A stretch of 64,000 bases of DNA from DASQPR01 sp963724705 (GCA_963724705.1 CAVRVS010000004.1:558001-622000); one strand, 5' to 3'. Numbered from the stretch's first letter, positions 8,962 through 18,561 are shown. The notes: generated by a model from the letters alone, not told the origin. A program made the numbers and translations.

Positions 8962-10163
8962 TGCTCTCGGAGGACGTCTACCGGGCCCTGGACCAGCGAC
9001 TCGGCGAGGTGGACGGGCTCCTGCGGCGCCACTATCCCGGTGAGACGTCGGGGCGGCAGCCGGTGCACACGGTCTATGTACCGGCTGACCGGTTCCATGA
9101 GGATCTGGTCACGGATTGGCGCGAGCAGGCGCTCGACGCCTTGCGTGCGTACCCACCGTTGCCATTTCCGGAGTCGTTGCGCGAGCGGGTGGTGGCCAAG
9201 CTGCGGCGGGAGCCGATCGAAGACGTCCGTGTCGACTTCGAGGACGGGTACGGCGTGCGCGATGACGCACGCGAGGATGCTGACGCCCGGCACGCAGCCG
9301 CGGCGATGCGGGCCGGGCCGATGCCGCCGTTTGCCGGCATCCGGTGCAAGAGCCTGGAGAGCGCGACCCGCCGCCGTGCCGTACGGACCCTGGACGTATT
9401 TCTCGACGCGCTCGGGGCGCCGCCGGACGGGTTTGTCGTGACTCTGCCGAAGGTGAGCGCCGTCGAGCAGGTCGAGGCGATGACCGTCCTGTGCGGAGCG
9501 TTGGAGGACGCACATGGCTACCCGGCGGGGCGGTTGCGGTTCGAGGTCCAGGTCGAAACACCGCCGGCGGTACTCGCTTCCGACGGCACCGCCACCGTCG
9601 CCCGATTGATCGAAGCCGCGGACGGCCGGCTGACCGGGTTGCACTACGGCACGTACGACTACAGCGCCGCGTGCGGGATCGCCGCCGGATACCAGAGCCT
9701 GGAACACCCGGTCGCGGACTACGCCAAGGCGGTGATGCAGGTGGCCGCCGCCGGCACCGGCGTGCGCCTATCGGACGGCTCCACCAACGTGCTGCCGGTC
9801 GGCGATACGACCGCGGTGCACGCCGCGTGGGCGTTGCACACACGACTGATCCGGCGCTCGCTGGAACGTGGCTTCTATCAGGGCTGGGATCTGCACCCAG
9901 CGCAATTGCCCACCCGGTACGCCGCGACGTACGGCTTCTACCGGGATGGTCTCGACGCCGCGACCGCGCGGCTGGCCGCGTATCTCGGGTCCGGCGTTCC
10001 CGGCAACACCGGCGTGCTGGACGAGCCGGCCACGGCACGGGCGTTGGCTGGCTTCCTGTTGCGCGGCCGCGATTGCGGCGCGTTGGACGCGGATGAGATC
10101 GGGCTGCCGCTGGCAGAGTGGGAGCCGCTGCCGAGCACCCGCGAGCGGCGCGAGGCGTCGTGA
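8961..10163 (+). CDS. Citrate-lyase/malate-synthase-like aldolase (DUF6986-type)
   Basis: A 400-residue TIM-barrel protein of the HpcH/HpaI-citrate lyase-like group that often sits with ureide genes in actinobacteria and is annotated as DUF6986 or aldolase. Likely metal and substrate residues are in VRVDFEDGYG, VTLPKVSAVEQ, FEVQVETPPAV and LHYGTYDYSAACGI. A conserved C-terminal block reads GFYQGWDLHPAQLPTRYAAT. No reaction is established that I know of; context suggests it handles the glyoxylate or ureidoglycolate made by the downstream enzymes. It overlaps xdhA (ATG 8961 inside TGATG) and the allantoinase start (GTGA at 10160). Confidence 0.75.
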   Translation: MLSEDVYRALDQRLGEVDGLLRRHYPGETSGRQPVHTVYVPADRFHEDLVTDWREQALDALRAYPPLPFPESLRERVVAKLRREPIEDVRVDFEDGYGVRDDAREDADARHAAAAMRAGPMPPFAGIRCKSLESATRRRAVRTLDVFLDALGAPPDGFVVTLPKVSAVEQVEAMTVLCGALEDAHGYPAGRLRFEVQVETPPAVLASDGTATVARLIEAADGRLTGLHYGTYDYSAACGIAAGYQSLEHPVADYAKAVMQVAAAGTGVRLSDGSTNVLPVGDTTAVHAAWALHTRLIRRSLERGFYQGWDLHPAQLPTRYAATYGFYRDGLDAATARLAAYLGSGVPGNTGVLDEPATARALAGFLLRGRDCGALDADEIGLPLAEWEPLPSTRERREAS

Positions 10164-11478
10164 CAGCCGCGAGTGACGGTGGCTACGACCTGGTGCTGCG
10201 CTCCCGCCGGGTGGTCACCCCGAGCGGAACGCGGCCGGCCGCTGTCTGCGTCAAGCATGGGCGCATCGCGGCTATCGAGGAGTACGCCACGCCCGGGCAG
10301 GATCTGGGCGATCTCGCGCTGCTGCCCGGCTTGGTCGACTCCCATGTGCACGTGAACGAGCCCGGTCGGACGGACTGGGAGGGCTTCGCGACGGCAACCC
10401 GGGCGGCCGCGGCCGGTGGCGTCACGACGATCATCGACATGCCGCTCAACTGCTTGCCGCCCACGGTTTCCGTCGCCGCGTTAGCGGCCAAGCGCCGTGC
10501 GGCTGACGGTCAGTGCCATGTCGACGTCGGGTTCTGGGGCGGTGCCGTGCCGGGCAACCTCGACGCGCTCGGTGATCTGGTCGACGCCGGAGTCTTCGGC
10601 CTCAAATGCTTCCTGGTCGACTCCGGCGTGCCGGAGTTTCCGCCGCTATCTGGCAGTGAACTCGGCACGGCGTTGTCGGCGGTCGACGCGCTGTTCCTCG
10701 TACACGCCGAGGACCCGTACGAAATCCGGGACGCCCGACACTCGCGTCGCTACGCCGACTTCCTCGCGTCCCGGCCTCGCGCCGCCGAAAATCGTGCCGT
10801 TGCCACCGTTATCGATGCGGCGCAGCGCGCCGGTGCACGCGTACACGTGCTGCACCTGTCGTCGGGCGACGCCGTTGACCTGATCGCGCAGGCGAAGCGC
10901 GACGGCGTACGAATCACCGCGGAGACCTGTCCGCACTACCTGGCGCTGGCCGCCGAGGACGTAGCGGACGGCGCAACGCAGTTCAAGTGCTGCCCGCCGA
11001 TCCGGGAGGGATCCAATCGGGACACGCTCTGGCGTGGGCTGGCCACTGGGGTCATCGACCAGATCGTGTCCGACCACTCGCCCTGCACCCCGGCGCTCAA
11101 GCTGCCCGACTCCGGTGACTTCGCCGGCGCCTGGGGCGGCATCGCTTCCCTGCAGCTCGGTCTGCCGGTGATCTGGACCGCGCGCCCGGTCCGCATTCCG
11201 GCTCGATGATCTGGCGCGCTGGATGGCGCAGCGTCCGGCCGAGATCGTCGGGCCTGCCGCGCAAGGGCCGCATCGCCGTCGGGTACGACGCCGACCTGGT
11301 CGCCTTCGCGCCCGACGAGACCTTCACCGTCGACCCGGCCCGTCTGCATCACCGGCACCCCGTCACGCCGTACGCCGGGCAGCGTCTGTACGGCGTGGTG
11401 CACACAACGTGGCTGCGCGGAGTGCCCGTAGGTGGGGAGCCGGGCGGCGCCCTGCTATCTCGGAGCGACCCGTCATGA
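10160..11478 (+). pseudogene. allB: Allantoinase, two apparent frameshifts
   Basis: A cyclic amidohydrolase opening (S)-allantoin to allantoate. Metal ligands are visible: DSHVHVNEPGRTDWEGF (HxH), GLKCFLVDSG (Lys to be carboxylated), LFLVHAED, VLHLSSGDA and QIVSDHSPC. The frame from GTG 10160 stops at 11209, but homology continues: the segment LDDLARWMAQRPAEIVG (11202-11252) is in the next frame, and LPRKGRIAVGYDADLVAF up to the stop at 11478 is in the third. One extra base near 11178-11190 and one near 11253 explain both. Corrected length would be 438 residues, normal for the family. Either a broken gene or, more likely given the pattern in this window, sequence error. It overlaps the allantoicase start (ATG 11475). 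Confidence 0.85.
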
Positions 11479-12601
11479 CTGACTTCACGACACTGCCCGA
11501 CCTCGCCTCGCGCCGTCTCGGCGGCGGCGTGGTCTGGGCCAACGACGAGTTGTTCGCCGCGGCCGACAACCTGGTCGATCCCGAGCCGCCCAGTTTCCAA
11601 CCGCAGCTCGTTCGGGCCGAAGGGCCAGATATACGACGGGTGGGAGACCCGACGGCGCCGCGAGTCCGGATACGACCAGGCGATCGTTCGGCTGGGCGCG
11701 CCCGGCGTCGTACGTGGGGTGGTCATCGACACCGCGCACTTCACCGGCAACTACCCGCCGTACGCATCGGTCGAAGGGTGCGGAGTCGAGGGCTACCCGA
11801 GTCCGGCCGAACTGGCCGAAGCCCCCTGGGTTTCGCTGCTGCCGAAGGTCGCGCTCGCCGGCGACACCCGCAACTCGTTCGCCGTGGACGAGCGCCACCG
11901 CGTGACACACGTACGGCTGTCGATCTACCCGGACGGAGGGGTGGCCCGGCTGCGCGTACACGGTGAGGCGGTGGCCGACCCGCGACCGCTCGCACTGCTT
12001 CCGGTCGACCTGGCGGCGCTCGAACACGGCGGCCACGTCGTCGCGTGCAGCAACATGTTCTATGGCTCCCCGAACAACCTGCTGATGCCCGGTCTCGCAG
12101 CCACGATGGGGGAGGGCTGGGAAACCGCGCGCCGTCGGGACGACGGCAACGACTGGGTGCTGATCCGCCTCGGCGTGCCGGGCCGGGTACGGCTGGCGGA
12201 GCTGGACACCAGTCACTTCAAGGGAAACGCGCCGGGACAGGCCGCGCTGCGCGGCATCGACGCGCGAGCCGGCGAACTCGATGACGCGGATGCCTGGTTC
12301 GATCTGCTGCCTCGCACACGGTTGCAGCCCGACACGCGGCACCGGTTCGCGACACTCGCCGCAGCGGATGCGACCCATGTCCGGCTGGATGTGTACCCGG
12401 ACGGCGGCATGGCCCGGCTACGCCTTTTCGGCGTGCCGTCCGAAGCGGAACTGGCCGAACTGGCCGCGCGGTGGTTCAACCTTCTGCCGGCGTCGCAGGC
12501 GTGGTCGGTCCTGACCGGGACTCGCGCCGGAGGATGCGCAGCGGCTCGTCGACTCCCGTCCGGTAACCGCCGCCGCCTTTCCGCCCGAGCTGTGGCACTA
12601 G
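11475..12601 (+). pseudogene. alc: Allantoicase, two apparent frameshifts
   Basis: Allantoicase hydrolyses allantoate to ureidoglycolate and urea. The N-terminus MTDFTTLPDLASRRLGGGVV is in the frame of ATG 11475 (ATGA overlap with the previous gene). From about 11608 the homology (SFGPKGQIYDGWETRRRRES) is one base further on, and it then runs through HFTGNYPPYASVEG, NMFYGSPNNLLMPG and a second repeat HFKGNAPGQAALRG, the two-domain layout of the family. Near 12520 a further one-base shift gives a short natural end (TAG at 12601). Without it the frame runs on to 12750 through residues that look non-coding. Each break fits one extra base; corrected length would be about 374 residues. Confidence 0.83.
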
Positions 12602-12679
12602 CGGAGGAAGCGGAACGCGTCCGCCGTGTTCATCTCTTGTTCGCGTCCATAAGCCGCTGGCGCGACCCGCGCACGGAAG

Positions 12680-12988
12680 CTATGCGGCGTGGTGGATGCC
12701 GTCTTCGTCTAGATCGGCGGCGATGCGGGATCCGGTGGTATGGACACTAACGGCCACTCCAGCGTCATCCGCGGCGGCATGACCGGCGCGGAGAACACCG
12801 ACGGCCACGTCATCAAGCGCGGTCACAGCGTCAAGATCAATGATCAGTCGGTCGGCTTTGCGATGCACGATGACGTCGACGAGTGCCGTACGGAGTTGGC
12901 CGGTGGTCCGCTGGTCGATGTCACCGCTGAGGCGGATCGTCACCACTATCGGATGGATCTGCGTGACAGCGACCTGCACATCGCCCAT
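12680..12988 (-). CDS. STAS-domain protein (anti-sigma factor antagonist type)
   Basis: A 102-residue single STAS domain: VVTIRLSGDIDQRTTGQLRTAL, a central LIIDLDAVTALDDVAVGVLR and an Ala-rich last helix. In SpoIIAA-type antagonists the regulated serine sits in a D-S-S-G turn; here that turn reads D-D-V-A, so the phosphorylated Ser is replaced by Asp. That suggests it is not switched by an anti-sigma kinase in the usual way. GGGAGG lies just upstream of ATG 12988. It is last in a minus-strand series after the methyltransferase (gap 159 bases), possibly co-transcribed. Partner unknown. Confidence 0.8.
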   Translation of the reverse strand: MGDVQVAVTQIHPIVVTIRLSGDIDQRTTGQLRTALVDVIVHRKADRLIIDLDAVTALDDVAVGVLRAGHAAADDAGVAVSVHTTGSRIAADLDEDGIHHAA

Positions 12989-13147
12989 GTGACCTCCCAG
13001 GCAGCGGAGCGAAGCCGCACGAACGTAACGCAGATTTCACCGCCAGGCTATCCGCGGTGCGCATCACCACCCCCGGGCAGGCCGACCGCGAGTGACCAAC
13101 GTGGCGTGCTAGTCCGCACCACCCGCTGGCGAGCGCTCTGCGTGGCC

Positions 13148-13897
13148 TCACCGAGTCGCTGTCATCAGGACCATTCCGGTGTATCCGTAGTCCGGACCGG
13201 TGGGATCGAAACCGATACGTGTCGTTGAAAGGTCCACCACGAGTGGCGCGAACACCTCGTGCACGGCCCGTCCGTCGACCGGGATCCCGGGCCACTCCGG
13301 GCCCTCGCCGATCCGGTAACAGCCCATGTTCTCCATGAACGCGGCGATCAGGTGCCCACCGTGCTTGACGCTGCGTGCGAACGACTGGCAGATATCGCGA
13401 AACTCGTCGAAGTCCTCGGTGCAGCTCTCCGCGACGAAATGCATCGAACCCAGGTCGTACGAGTCGGGCTGCAAGTCGGCCGCGGACCCCGGGCGCACGG
13501 TTACCCGAGACAGTGCCTCCACGAGGGTCGCCGGAAGGGCCGGCTGGAGTTTGCGACACCGTTCGTAGAACGGCAACCAGCTCGCGTCGGGTTCACGGAG
13601 CTGCCGGTCGAGATACGCGAGATTCGCCGCGCTGGGCTCGATCACCTCGATGTGGCGGCTGGCGGCGGCCGCCACCATCAACGGATACAGGTTCGGCCCG
13701 CCGCCGAGCTCGACCGAGTTCGCGACGCTGCCAGGCGCCAACGTCCGGTAGAAGGCCGAGTGGTGCTCGATCACCGCGTCGTCGGACGGATGCAACTCGC
13801 GGTAGACCTCGGCCAGGTAGTCGGCGACGGGCCATTCGTTCCAATCGACATCGGCGTTGCGCAACGGTTGCGGCGCGGCGGGCGCATCGCTACTCAT
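13148..13897 (-). CDS. NNMT/PNMT-like SAM-dependent methyltransferase
   Basis: A 249-residue class I methyltransferase. The SAM loop is SVELGGGPNLYPLMVAAAA (about residue 60), followed by IEVIEPSAANLAYL with an acidic residue at the end of beta-2. The layout (N-terminal WNEWPVADYLAEVY, then GGGPNLYPL) resembles the NNMT/PNMT/TEMT group found in actinobacteria near secondary-metabolism or signalling genes; members methylate small amines. The start overlaps the stop of the alpha-oxoamine synthase by eight bases, so the two are translationally coupled, and an aminoketone made by the synthase is a plausible substrate (inference). Confidence 0.8.
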   Translation of the reverse strand: MSSDAPAAPQPLRNADVDWNEWPVADYLAEVYRELHPSDDAVIEHHSAFYRTLAPGSVANSVELGGGPNLYPLMVAAAASRHIEVIEPSAANLAYLDRQLREPDASWLPFYERCRKLQPALPATLVEALSRVTVRPGSAADLQPDSYDLGSMHFVAESCTEDFDEFRDICQSFARSVKHGGHLIAAFMENMGCYRIGEGPEWPGIPVDGRAVHEVFAPLVVDLSTTRIGFDPTGPDYGYTGMVLMTATR

Positions 13898-15155
13898 GAT
13901 CGGCCACCTGCCGCAGCAGGCCCTTCGCGGCGAGCATCTCGATCGTCTTCAACAGGTCATCGACCTGCTCCGGCGTGTGTGTCGCGGTCAATTGGATCCG
14001 GAAGCCGACCTGATCGTGTGGGACGAGCGGGTAGGCGGCCAGGGTGACGTAGGCCCCGTCGCGCCACAGCAGGTCGCCAACCAGCTCCATGTTGTCGCTC
14101 GATGCGAGTGGCAACTCGATGATGGGCGTACCGCTGGTGTTTGGCGTCTCGACGCCCAGGGTGCGAACGTGATCGAGCACGCGGGCTGTGTGGGCGTAGA
14201 GCGTGTGCCGCAGCGCCTCGCCCCGACGAGCATTCACCTCGAAGCCGGCGAGGACTCCCACGAGCGACGCCGTCGGCGACGGGCCGGAGTAGAGGTAGGG
14301 CGGAGCCGCCACCTTCAAATGCTCCTTGAGCCACGTCGGCAAGGCAATAAACGCGAGCAGCGAGGAGTACGCCTTCGAAAAACCGCCGACGAGGATCACG
14401 TCGTCGTAGACCTCACCGGCGTACGCCACGATGCCGTTGCCGCGCACGCCGTACGGTGTCGTCTCCGCAGCGCTCCGCTCGCCGATGACGCCGAACCCGT
14501 GGGCGTCGTCGACGTACAAGAGGGCATCGTGTTCACGGCAGATACGCGCCAGCGTCGCCAGATCCGGCACGTCCCCGGTCATGCTGTTGACGCCGTCCAT
14601 GCACACCAACCGTCCGCGGTCGGCCGGCGAGGCTCGGAGGAGATCGTCGAGGTGCTGTGGGTCACCGGAGTTGAAGGGTGCGATGGACGCGCCGAGTCCG
14701 CGGGCGTACACACATCCGTCAAAGATCGTCTTGTGCGCCGTGTGGTCGAAGAGAACCGTCCCCTGGCCCGCGAGGACGGGAATGACTGACATGTGGATGT
14801 GCGTAATGGTCGGCAGGACGAGGGTGTCCGGGGCGTGCAGTAGTTCGGTCAGCTGTTCTTCGATCTCGGTGTAGAGCCGCGGGTTGCCGAGCAGGCGTGA
14901 CCAACTCGGATGTGTGCCCCAGCGACGGATCCCGTCGTCGATCGCGGCCATGATCTCCGGATCGAGGTCGAAGCCGAGGTAGTTACACGATGCGTAGTCC
15001 GTGAGCCAGTGCGATCCGATCCTGATACGGCGGCCGTCGATTTCGTCGATGACCGCGTCATACATAGGACTATCGGGTACGAGTTGGGCGAGTTCCGCGA
15101 GACGTCCGGCGCGGCGGATGTGAGCAGCCGCGATAGAAGTTGTGTGCGTGGTCAA
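13890..15155 (-). CDS. Alpha-oxoamine synthase (AONS/KBL/CqsA-like), PLP-dependent
   Basis: About 421 residues of fold-type I PLP enzymes condensing an amino acid with an acyl-CoA. Visible are TDYASCNYLGFDLDPEI near the N-terminus, the Asp-His pair in LLYVDDAHGFGVIGE, and the PLP lysine in LVGGFSKAYSS, where typical 8-amino-7-oxononanoate synthases have a T-x-S-K-A-(L/F)-G pattern. There are no other biotin genes nearby, so a role in biotin is not supported. I chose TTG 15155 because AGAGAGGGAG precedes it; the frame is open to 15314 but that part overlaps the upstream gene. It is coupled to the downstream methyltransferase. CqsA-like signal synthesis and serine-palmitoyltransferase-like roles remain possible. 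Confidence 0.82.
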   Translation of the reverse strand: MTTHTTSIAAAHIRRAGRLAELAQLVPDSPMYDAVIDEIDGRRIRIGSHWLTDYASCNYLGFDLDPEIMAAIDDGIRRWGTHPSWSRLLGNPRLYTEIEEQLTELLHAPDTLVLPTITHIHMSVIPVLAGQGTVLFDHTAHKTIFDGCVYARGLGASIAPFNSGDPQHLDDLLRASPADRGRLVCMDGVNSMTGDVPDLATLARICREHDALLYVDDAHGFGVIGERSAAETTPYGVRGNGIVAYAGEVYDDVILVGGFSKAYSSLLAFIALPTWLKEHLKVAAPPYLYSGPSPTASLVGVLAGFEVNARRGEALRHTLYAHTARVLDHVRTLGVETPNTSGTPIIELPLASSDNMELVGDLLWRDGAYVTLAAYPLVPHDQVGFRIQLTATHTPEQVDDLLKTIEMLAAKGLLRQVADHE

Positions 15156-15223
15156 TGTGGCTCCCTCTCTGGGGCACGCGACAGCGTTCGCCGCGGTCCG
15201 GTTCGGGTGCTTGCCGGCCTCGC

Positions 15224-18200
15224 TCAGGCCGCCTGCCGCTTCGGGTTTCGCCACTCTACGCTGGCCTTTTGCGTCAGCGGCGGCGAAAACAGATACCCCT
15301 GCCCCATGGGACATCCCAGCTCAACCAGTAGATCACGCTCTGTGTTCGTCTCGATGCCTTCGGCGATCACGTCGAGTTTCAACGTCGCGGCGAGCGAGAC
15401 GATCCCGCCGACCAACTCACGATCTTGCTCGGACGAGCCGATGGTGTTGACGAAGGATCGATCGATTTTGACGACATCGATCGGCACCCGGCGCAGATAG
15501 CTGAGGGATGAGTACCCGGTGCCGAAGTCGTCGATCGCAACCTTGGCACCCATCGCGCGCAAGTCAGCCAGATCGTCCCAGACTTGTTCTTCGTCCGGCA
15601 GCAGCAGACTCTCGGTGATCTCAACCATGAGCCGTGACGGCGGCAGTCCGGCCTCCGCGAGATGGCTTCGCACCTTGTCCACGAAGCCGGGGGTTCGGAA
15701 CTGACGCACCGAGACGTTGACGCTGACATAGGACCCGGGATCCCGCCATTCGGCGGCGGCGGCGATCGACGTTCGCATAACCCAGTCGCCCAGCGGCACG
15801 ATAAGTCCGCTCTCCTCAGCGATATCGATGAAATCGGCGGGCTGGATGAGCCCTGCCTGCGGATGGATCCATCGGACCAGTGCTTCGAATCCGACGGTAC
15901 GTCCGGTGGCGAGGTGGACAATCGGCTGGTAGCGAACTTCGAAGGAGTTTTCCTTGATCGCTTGATCGAGTTCGGTGCGAACCTCCATGCGTTTGAGGAC
16001 GGCAGTGTGCAAATCGGACTGGTAGCGCCGCCATTGCCCTTTTCCGCTCCCTTTGGCCACATACAGCGCGAGGTCGGCTTGACGTAGTAGGTCTTGTTCG
16101 TCGACGGCGTCGGCGGTCGTTGCGAGACCGATGCTGGACACACCGCTGACAAGCACGTCGCCCACGTAGAACGGCTCGTTAAGCGCGGCAATGATCTGTG
16201 CGGCCACCGCTTCTACCTCCGCCGGGTCGGAGATGTCCTCGACGAGCGCCGCGAACTCGTCGCCGCCGAGGCGGGCCGCGCTGTCGGGCAGGTCCAGCAC
16301 GGACTTCAGCCGCTCGGCGACGGCGATCAGCAGCTGGTCGCCGGCGTGGTGGCCCATGGTGTCATTGACAATCTTGAAGTCGTCAATGTCGACGAAGAGC
16401 ACGCCGACGATGCCACCTCGCTGCGCGGCCCGCGCGACGGCGACCTTGACCCGTTCCTGGAACAGGAGCCGGTTGCCGACACCGGTCAGCGAGTCATGGA
16501 ATGCGTGGTGCGTTAGTTCGCGTTCCAAGCGGCGTCGGTCGGTGACATCCCGAAGCGTCACCACGATGCCCTGTACGGTGACGTCATCGGTGAGGTCACG
16601 TGAGGATGCCTCAACCCGGACGACTTGGCCATCTGGCCGCCTTACCACCCGCTCGACCGAAGCCTCGTCCGCCGTCGTAGCAGTCAGCGCGCGCCGCCGC
16701 ATCAGTCCGATGAGGCCTTCACGGCGGTCGTGGTCGTCGACGTCGAGCAACGCGTCGAGCGACATACCGACCACGGTTTGATCACCGAACACCGATGTGG
16801 CCGACGGGCTGGCATACCTGACGACGTTCTGCTCCTCCACGATCAGAATGACATCCGCGGTGTTCTGGACGAGCGTACGGAAGTAGTCCTCACTCTTGCG
16901 CCGGTTGACCTCATCGGTCAGCGCGATCCGCTCCAGCGCCAGGGTCGCCTGGGCGGTGAGGACTTCGAGTGGTGCCTTCATCGTCGACAGGGTGGCTTCG
17001 TCCGCGCCGAGCACCACGAACGTTGGTTTAGCGTGCTGATGCGTCGCATCGGGGGTCGGCAATGGACAGGTCAGCGCGAGCTCGAAGCGGCGAAAAGCAG
17101 TCGGTAGATACGGTCCCAGCGACGTCACGTAGCGCAATTCAGCGTCCGATCGGGAGCCGGTCGCCGGGCGCGGCGCGACTGACGCGTCGATGCCCTCAAC
17201 CACATCGACCGCGAACGCGGTCCCATCAGGCACCATCCGTCGAACCGCCGCCCCCACCGTCGACAGCACATCGTTCACTTCGGTGGCGGACACCATCGCA
17301 TCGCTGGCCCGCCGCAGTGCGCGCTCGCGCCCGATGGCATGCCGATTGCTGCCGAGAACGCCAGACAGCCGGAACATCACGAGTACAAAGACCAGCGACG
17401 AAAGCACGGCGATGAAGGTGACGTCGTGAACGTTGCCTCGGGCGGCCTCGACGATCAGAGTCGCCGGGGCGACGAGCGCTGAGATCGTGAGCAACAGCAA
17501 CCGCACGGGACCCATCTGCACCGGGCGTGCCGTTCGTGGAGATGTCAGGGTGACCATCGAGGGATGCAGGGCCGCCGCGCCGACCGCCGCATAGAGGACG
17601 ATCCACCCAAGATCGACGGGTCCGCCGATACGCCAACTGGCGTTCAGTTGACCGACGTCGTAGGCGATATCGGCCTCGAGAAGGCCAGCGACGCCGATCG
17701 CGAGCAGCAAGACGGCCGGAGTGCGGGGGTACGTGACAACCAATCGCGCCACCAGCGCGAGGAGAAGGATGTCGGTGAGCGGGTAGATGATCGAAATGAT
17801 CGTCGCGACCACGGTCGGCTGAGGGTCGTGTATGCGTGGACTGATGACGAAGATCCAGTAGATGACGCCAATGCCGGACGTCAGAACCAGGCTGTCAATC
17901 AGCGCGCTGCGGTCGCGGCTGGCGGTGCCCGCACGCACCAAGCCGAACATCCCGGCGATCTGCGTGACGCAGGTGACGACGTAAAAAACATCAGCGATCG
18001 ATGGAAATGGATTGACTTCGTGGCCAACCGAGGTCAGCAAGTTGTAGGTCGTGTCCCCGGCAGCGAACGAAAGCAGGGAAATCGCGAGCAGCACCCATGG
18101 AGTTGCCAGCCGAGGCCGGTTGCGCCGCACACCAACCACGACAGCGGTGGCGCCGGTGAGCGCGATCACGCTCCACACTGGAATGTGCCACGACGGCCGC

Positions 18201-18268
18201 GCATAGAAAGCAGCGGTCAGTAGCACCATCCAGATCCAATAAAGGATCATCCAGTGCTTGCCACGCAC
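15224..18268 (-). CDS. Membrane GGDEF-EAL protein (c-di-GMP synthase/phosphodiesterase)
   Basis: A 1014-residue protein. Residues 1 to ~310 hold about eight to nine hydrophobic segments; a GAF-like region (~325-470) and a PAS domain (~475-585) follow. The GGDEF domain is intact (ARLGGDEF, ~660); the inhibitory RxxD site is not present (DLPD at that place). The EAL domain (~765-1005) keeps FEALVRW, VSVNVSVRQF, VEITES, IDDFGTGYSSL, KIDRSF, AEGIET and MGQGYLFSPPL, so phosphodiesterase activity is likely. It would make and/or degrade c-di-GMP in response to a signal sensed at the membrane or by the GAF/PAS part. It is transcribed toward the alpha-oxoamine synthase 69 bases away, hinting at a common transcript. 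Confidence 0.92.
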   Translation of the reverse strand: MRGKHWMILYWIWMVLLTAAFYARPSWHIPVWSVIALTGATAVVVGVRRNRPRLATPWVLLAISLLSFAAGDTTYNLLTSVGHEVNPFPSIADVFYVVTCVTQIAGMFGLVRAGTASRDRSALIDSLVLTSGIGVIYWIFVISPRIHDPQPTVVATIISIIYPLTDILLLALVARLVVTYPRTPAVLLLAIGVAGLLEADIAYDVGQLNASWRIGGPVDLGWIVLYAAVGAAALHPSMVTLTSPRTARPVQMGPVRLLLLTISALVAPATLIVEAARGNVHDVTFIAVLSSLVFVLVMFRLSGVLGSNRHAIGRERALRRASDAMVSATEVNDVLSTVGAAVRRMVPDGTAFAVDVVEGIDASVAPRPATGSRSDAELRYVTSLGPYLPTAFRRFELALTCPLPTPDATHQHAKPTFVVLGADEATLSTMKAPLEVLTAQATLALERIALTDEVNRRKSEDYFRTLVQNTADVILIVEEQNVVRYASPSATSVFGDQTVVGMSLDALLDVDDHDRREGLIGLMRRRALTATTADEASVERVVRRPDGQVVRVEASSRDLTDDVTVQGIVVTLRDVTDRRRLERELTHHAFHDSLTGVGNRLLFQERVKVAVARAAQRGGIVGVLFVDIDDFKIVNDTMGHHAGDQLLIAVAERLKSVLDLPDSAARLGGDEFAALVEDISDPAEVEAVAAQIIAALNEPFYVGDVLVSGVSSIGLATTADAVDEQDLLRQADLALYVAKGSGKGQWRRYQSDLHTAVLKRMEVRTELDQAIKENSFEVRYQPIVHLATGRTVGFEALVRWIHPQAGLIQPADFIDIAEESGLIVPLGDWVMRTSIAAAAEWRDPGSYVSVNVSVRQFRTPGFVDKVRSHLAEAGLPPSRLMVEITESLLLPDEEQVWDDLADLRAMGAKVAIDDFGTGYSSLSYLRRVPIDVVKIDRSFVNTIGSSEQDRELVGGIVSLAATLKLDVIAEGIETNTERDLLVELGCPMGQGYLFSPPLTQKASVEWRNPKRQAA

Positions 18269-18561
18269 GAGGCCCCCTGCTACGTCATCCCGCCACTGTA
18301 AAGGCCGCCCGCGATCCGTACCGTCCGGTCAGAATCGATCATTGGATGCCGTCGACGTGCTGGATCTTGGCGAATGCGGGTGACACTGCATAAAAATGCT
18401 GATACGGCCGGACAAAGCGGTGGAAATCACTTTACCCTCAGTCAAAGCGCGTCTTCGTCGCTCGTTCGGGAATGCCGTTCGGGAAAATCAGCACCTATCT
18501 GGGTTTACGGCCACAGACGTTCGAACCACGCCAATACCCAAGAACGCGGGTACGGTCTGCT

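Noticed and set aside
12610..12624. Hairpin GCGGA-N5-TCCGC after allantoicase as terminator
   Set aside because: Only five base pairs; not distinguishable from chance in this GC-rich DNA.
11719..12750. Allantoicase frame extended to 12750
   Set aside because: Residues after ~12520 are Arg-rich and unlike the family; a one-base shift gives a natural end at 12601.
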